Source: Loripinus fragilis
Lineage: Eukaryota; Mollusca; Bivalvia; Lucinida; Lucinidae
Direction of reading: 5' to 3'
Assembly: GCA_964019695.1 (NCBI GenBank)
Contig: OZ026517.1
Coordinates: 74,571,365 to 74,635,364, forward strand
DNA length: 64,000 bases
The notes beneath the pieces are model-generated. The model worked only from the letters and a program-made list of their open reading frames with translations, was not told the DNA's origin and did not search any database. The position numbers and the translations under genes are program-made. Below are positions 1-64,000 of this stretch, piece after piece (within the stretch, counting starts at the first letter, position 1; every line of letters begins with the position of its first letter).

Positions 1-425
1 CTGCAAACAATCTCACTGTTGATTTCACTCTGCTAGGTAAGTCATTGATATGACACAAGAAAAGTAAGGGTCCTAACACCGTGCCCTGAGGTACACCCGA
101 GTTAACTGAGCAGGAATCAGAAAATTCCATGAGGAATGCCTTGATCCAGGTATTAACTTTTCCGTTTATGTCATAATGGTCTAATTTGTGTAATAATTTG
201 CGGTGGGGGACTGTTTTGAAGGCCTTTGAAAAGTCCAAAATTGCAAGGTCTGTTTGTTCTTTTTTGTCAAATGTTTTCATAATATCATTTGTTGTAGTTA
301 TAAGCTGCGTTTCACATGAATGTCCACTGCGGAAGCCATGTTGTAAAGGTGTTAGTATGTTGTGCTGTTCTAGGTGGTTTAAAATTTGACGACAGATGAT
401 ATTCTCAAGAAGTTTGCAACACACG
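1..425 (-). mobile_element. Non-LTR (LINE) reverse transcriptase fragment
   Basis: Read on the minus strand, this encodes reverse-transcriptase landmarks in order: a KLLENIICRQI-like start, QHGFRSGHSCETQL, LDFSKAFKTVPH (motif A region, usually DFSKAFDTVPH) and SGVPQGTVLGPLLFL. The segment between the FL of motif A's helix and the SDSCSV before GVPQG is shorter than in intact elements, which suggests an internal deletion. The catalytic FADD box would fall off the left edge of the window. It resembles Jockey/CR1-type LINEs. It is a fragment with no bearing on the CEP162 gene. Confidence 0.8.
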
Positions 426-1130
426 CAGGTTTCCCTATAGTGTCATTTGCAGTAATGACGTTAGATCAGTGCATCGTCCTTCGGATAAGGAGATTACCTG
501 GATGTCCTGTGTGCAGGTAAAGTCACCCCCCTGTGCAGGTTAAAGTACCCTACGGTAATTTAGATATGGTTACTTGTAGGCTTTCATCCTGCAACCCGGA
601 GTGTACAAAGTACACCTTCCGATAAAACTCGCAAAAGGGTTTGACCTACATTAAGCCCTAATTGGTCTTGAAAACCTATTTTCGATCTTTTAAAGAGTGG
701 CCATTTTACAAAGGTTTTACTGTATAGGCGAGTACAAACACTACGTCACAAATCAATATCATCCAGAACACTACGGTATTTATCCAATAGCTGGTAAATA
801 CTCTGGTTATTACATGTATCGGACATGGAAACAGCACATATTTTATTGCGATATAAAGCAAAATTTAATTTATGAAAAATAATTCTAAAGACTGGTTCCC
901 ATAGTTTGATCATTGACCCATTGTCGCAGGCAGGAAGCACTCTAGCACATACTAACCTGTCGCCTTTCCCTCGGTGCACACTGGGATTGAACCGCCATCT
1001 TAAAATATAGAAAATATTGACTAAAAGAGAAATGGTAAACTGTCATAAATTTGACTTATTGCTATTTTTAACAATGAATTCTGCCACTACAGGAACGCAA
1101 GAATTGAACGGGACTAGCCGAATATCGCTA
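426..1130. other. Upstream flank, no gene recognised
   Basis: No conserved ORF is seen. Positions about 638-724 are the right half of the TA-bounded MITE described at 1783 (ends in the GGTTTTACTGTA terminus). The rest is unremarkable AT-rich sequence. Confidence 0.5.
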
Positions 1131-1195
1131 GCTACCCATAATGCAAAGGGCAAAATGCGAGAGATCTAGATGAGGTGTCGTCAGGTCTCGCGAGA
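1131..1195 (+). promoter_or_regulatory. Probable core promoter motifs: ZNF143-like site and TCTCGCGAGA
   Basis: CTACCCATAATGCA lies at 1132-1145 and resembles the CCCATAATGCA half of the Staf/ZNF143 motif. The palindrome TCTCGCGAGA lies at 1186-1195; in vertebrates it is a CpG-promoter element bound by BANP. Both occur about 0.5 kb upstream of the CEP162 start codon, in a locally CpG-containing patch of otherwise CpG-poor DNA. This fits a TATA-less housekeeping promoter with transcription starting near 1200, but the start site itself is not visible. Confidence 0.5.
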
Positions 1196-1510
1196 ATGGT
1201 CATTGACCTATCAAACGATGTGTTTTTTCACATATTTTATCGTCATTTAACAAAAATATCGGAGATTGAAACGGTCGACATCGGACCAAAACACCAGAGC
1301 AGGGGCCCGTCAAAAACAAATAAAAACCAATACAATTATTTTTTTCACAAGAAAATTATTGTAAATCAATGTCCGATCATTATTCTACATATCCAAATCA
1401 AAACCTGAGGCTAAAATATCGTTTAAGATGATTTTTTATCACGTAAATGTTGGCTCAGCTCAATGGCCATTGCCTTGAGGGGAAGGTTTTTTGCCAACCA
1501 CAATAAAAGG

Positions 1511-1540
1511 TCACGTGGTCAAAATTGTTATCACGTGGTC
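1511..1540. promoter_or_regulatory. Two identical TCACGTGGTC E-boxes 20 bp apart
   Basis: TCACGTGGTC occurs at 1511-1520 and again at 1531-1540. Each contains a CACGTG core (bHLH-ZIP, USF/MAX/TFE-type site). The exact 20-bp spacing is about two helical turns. They lie between the promoter motifs and the first coding exon. Confidence 0.4.
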
Positions 1541-1610
1541 AATAAGCCTGGATGAAAACAATAACATTGGACTGGTCTAAACAATGATATTTTAATGTCT
1601 GTCTTTTCAG

Positions 1611-1674
1611 GTTGCACTCATGAAGTCAGCTACATGTAGCAGGTTCTGATATCTGCAGCCACCCTACTGACATC
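1611..1674 (+). promoter_or_regulatory. CEP162 5' UTR with two short uORFs
   Basis: A pyrimidine-rich acceptor ends at 1610 (GTCTTTTCAG), so this is probably the second exon of the transcript, with an upstream non-coding exon I could not define. The leader has a 9-codon uORF (1620-1649) and an ATG-TAG start-stop pair (1634-1639). A stop in the frame of the main ORF sits at 1621-1623, which supports the ATG at 1675 as the start. That ATG has A at -3. Confidence 0.5.
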
Positions 1675-63995
<62,321 letters not shown>

Positions 63996-64000
63996 GTAAT

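Overview
The window is one stretch of animal (eukaryotic) nuclear DNA: AT-rich, intron-rich and crowded with transposon debris. It carries one recognisable host gene, on the + strand and reading off the right end: a spliced orthologue of CEP162 (QN1/KIAA1009), the coiled-coil protein that links centriole distal ends and axonemal microtubules to the ciliary transition zone. I assembled 25 coding exons (1675-63995). All have AG/GT borders, and all 24 junctions keep one continuous frame of 1089 codons. The host is probably a marine bivalve mollusc: the LINE C-terminus, the tRNA-derived SINEs and the long elements with CCCCGACGAAG or GCCCCCAAAGG ends resemble repeats I associate with clams. That assignment is inference.

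Layout. 1-1610: minus-strand LINE reverse-transcriptase fragment, half a MITE, then a likely promoter with a ZNF143-like site and a TCTCGCGAGA palindrome, followed by a paired CACGTG. 1611-1737: acceptor, short 5' UTR and first coding exon. 1738-38792: exons 2-19 (disordered, charged N-terminal half) with introns holding a decayed Penelope-like element, pieces of a zinc-motif LINE, SINEs, a GATA microsatellite and many fold-back MITEs. 38793-45204: the largest intron but one, dominated by a 3.2-kb element with CACTG-type ends around a 53-bp minisatellite. 45205-64000: exons 20-25 encode the coiled-coil half, up to the KRRNPNALP segment typical of CEP162. The last exons of the gene lie beyond the window.

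The most unusual structure is that several exon-intron boundaries of this gene have been locally duplicated with their splice sites: exon 8 donor (83 bp, 4 copies), exon 17 donor (146 bp, 2), exon 19 acceptor (46-48 bp, about 6, three of them mutually in frame), exon 20 donor (101 bp, 6), and a fossil exon 23 start split by a SINE. Other items worth checking are a 14-bp motif recurring about every 340 bp in intron 2, a 9-unit array in intron 21 carrying near-perfect estrogen-response-element palindromes, a 21-nt microexon, and transposons that abut functional splice sites. I found no CRISPR array, operon or bacterial system.
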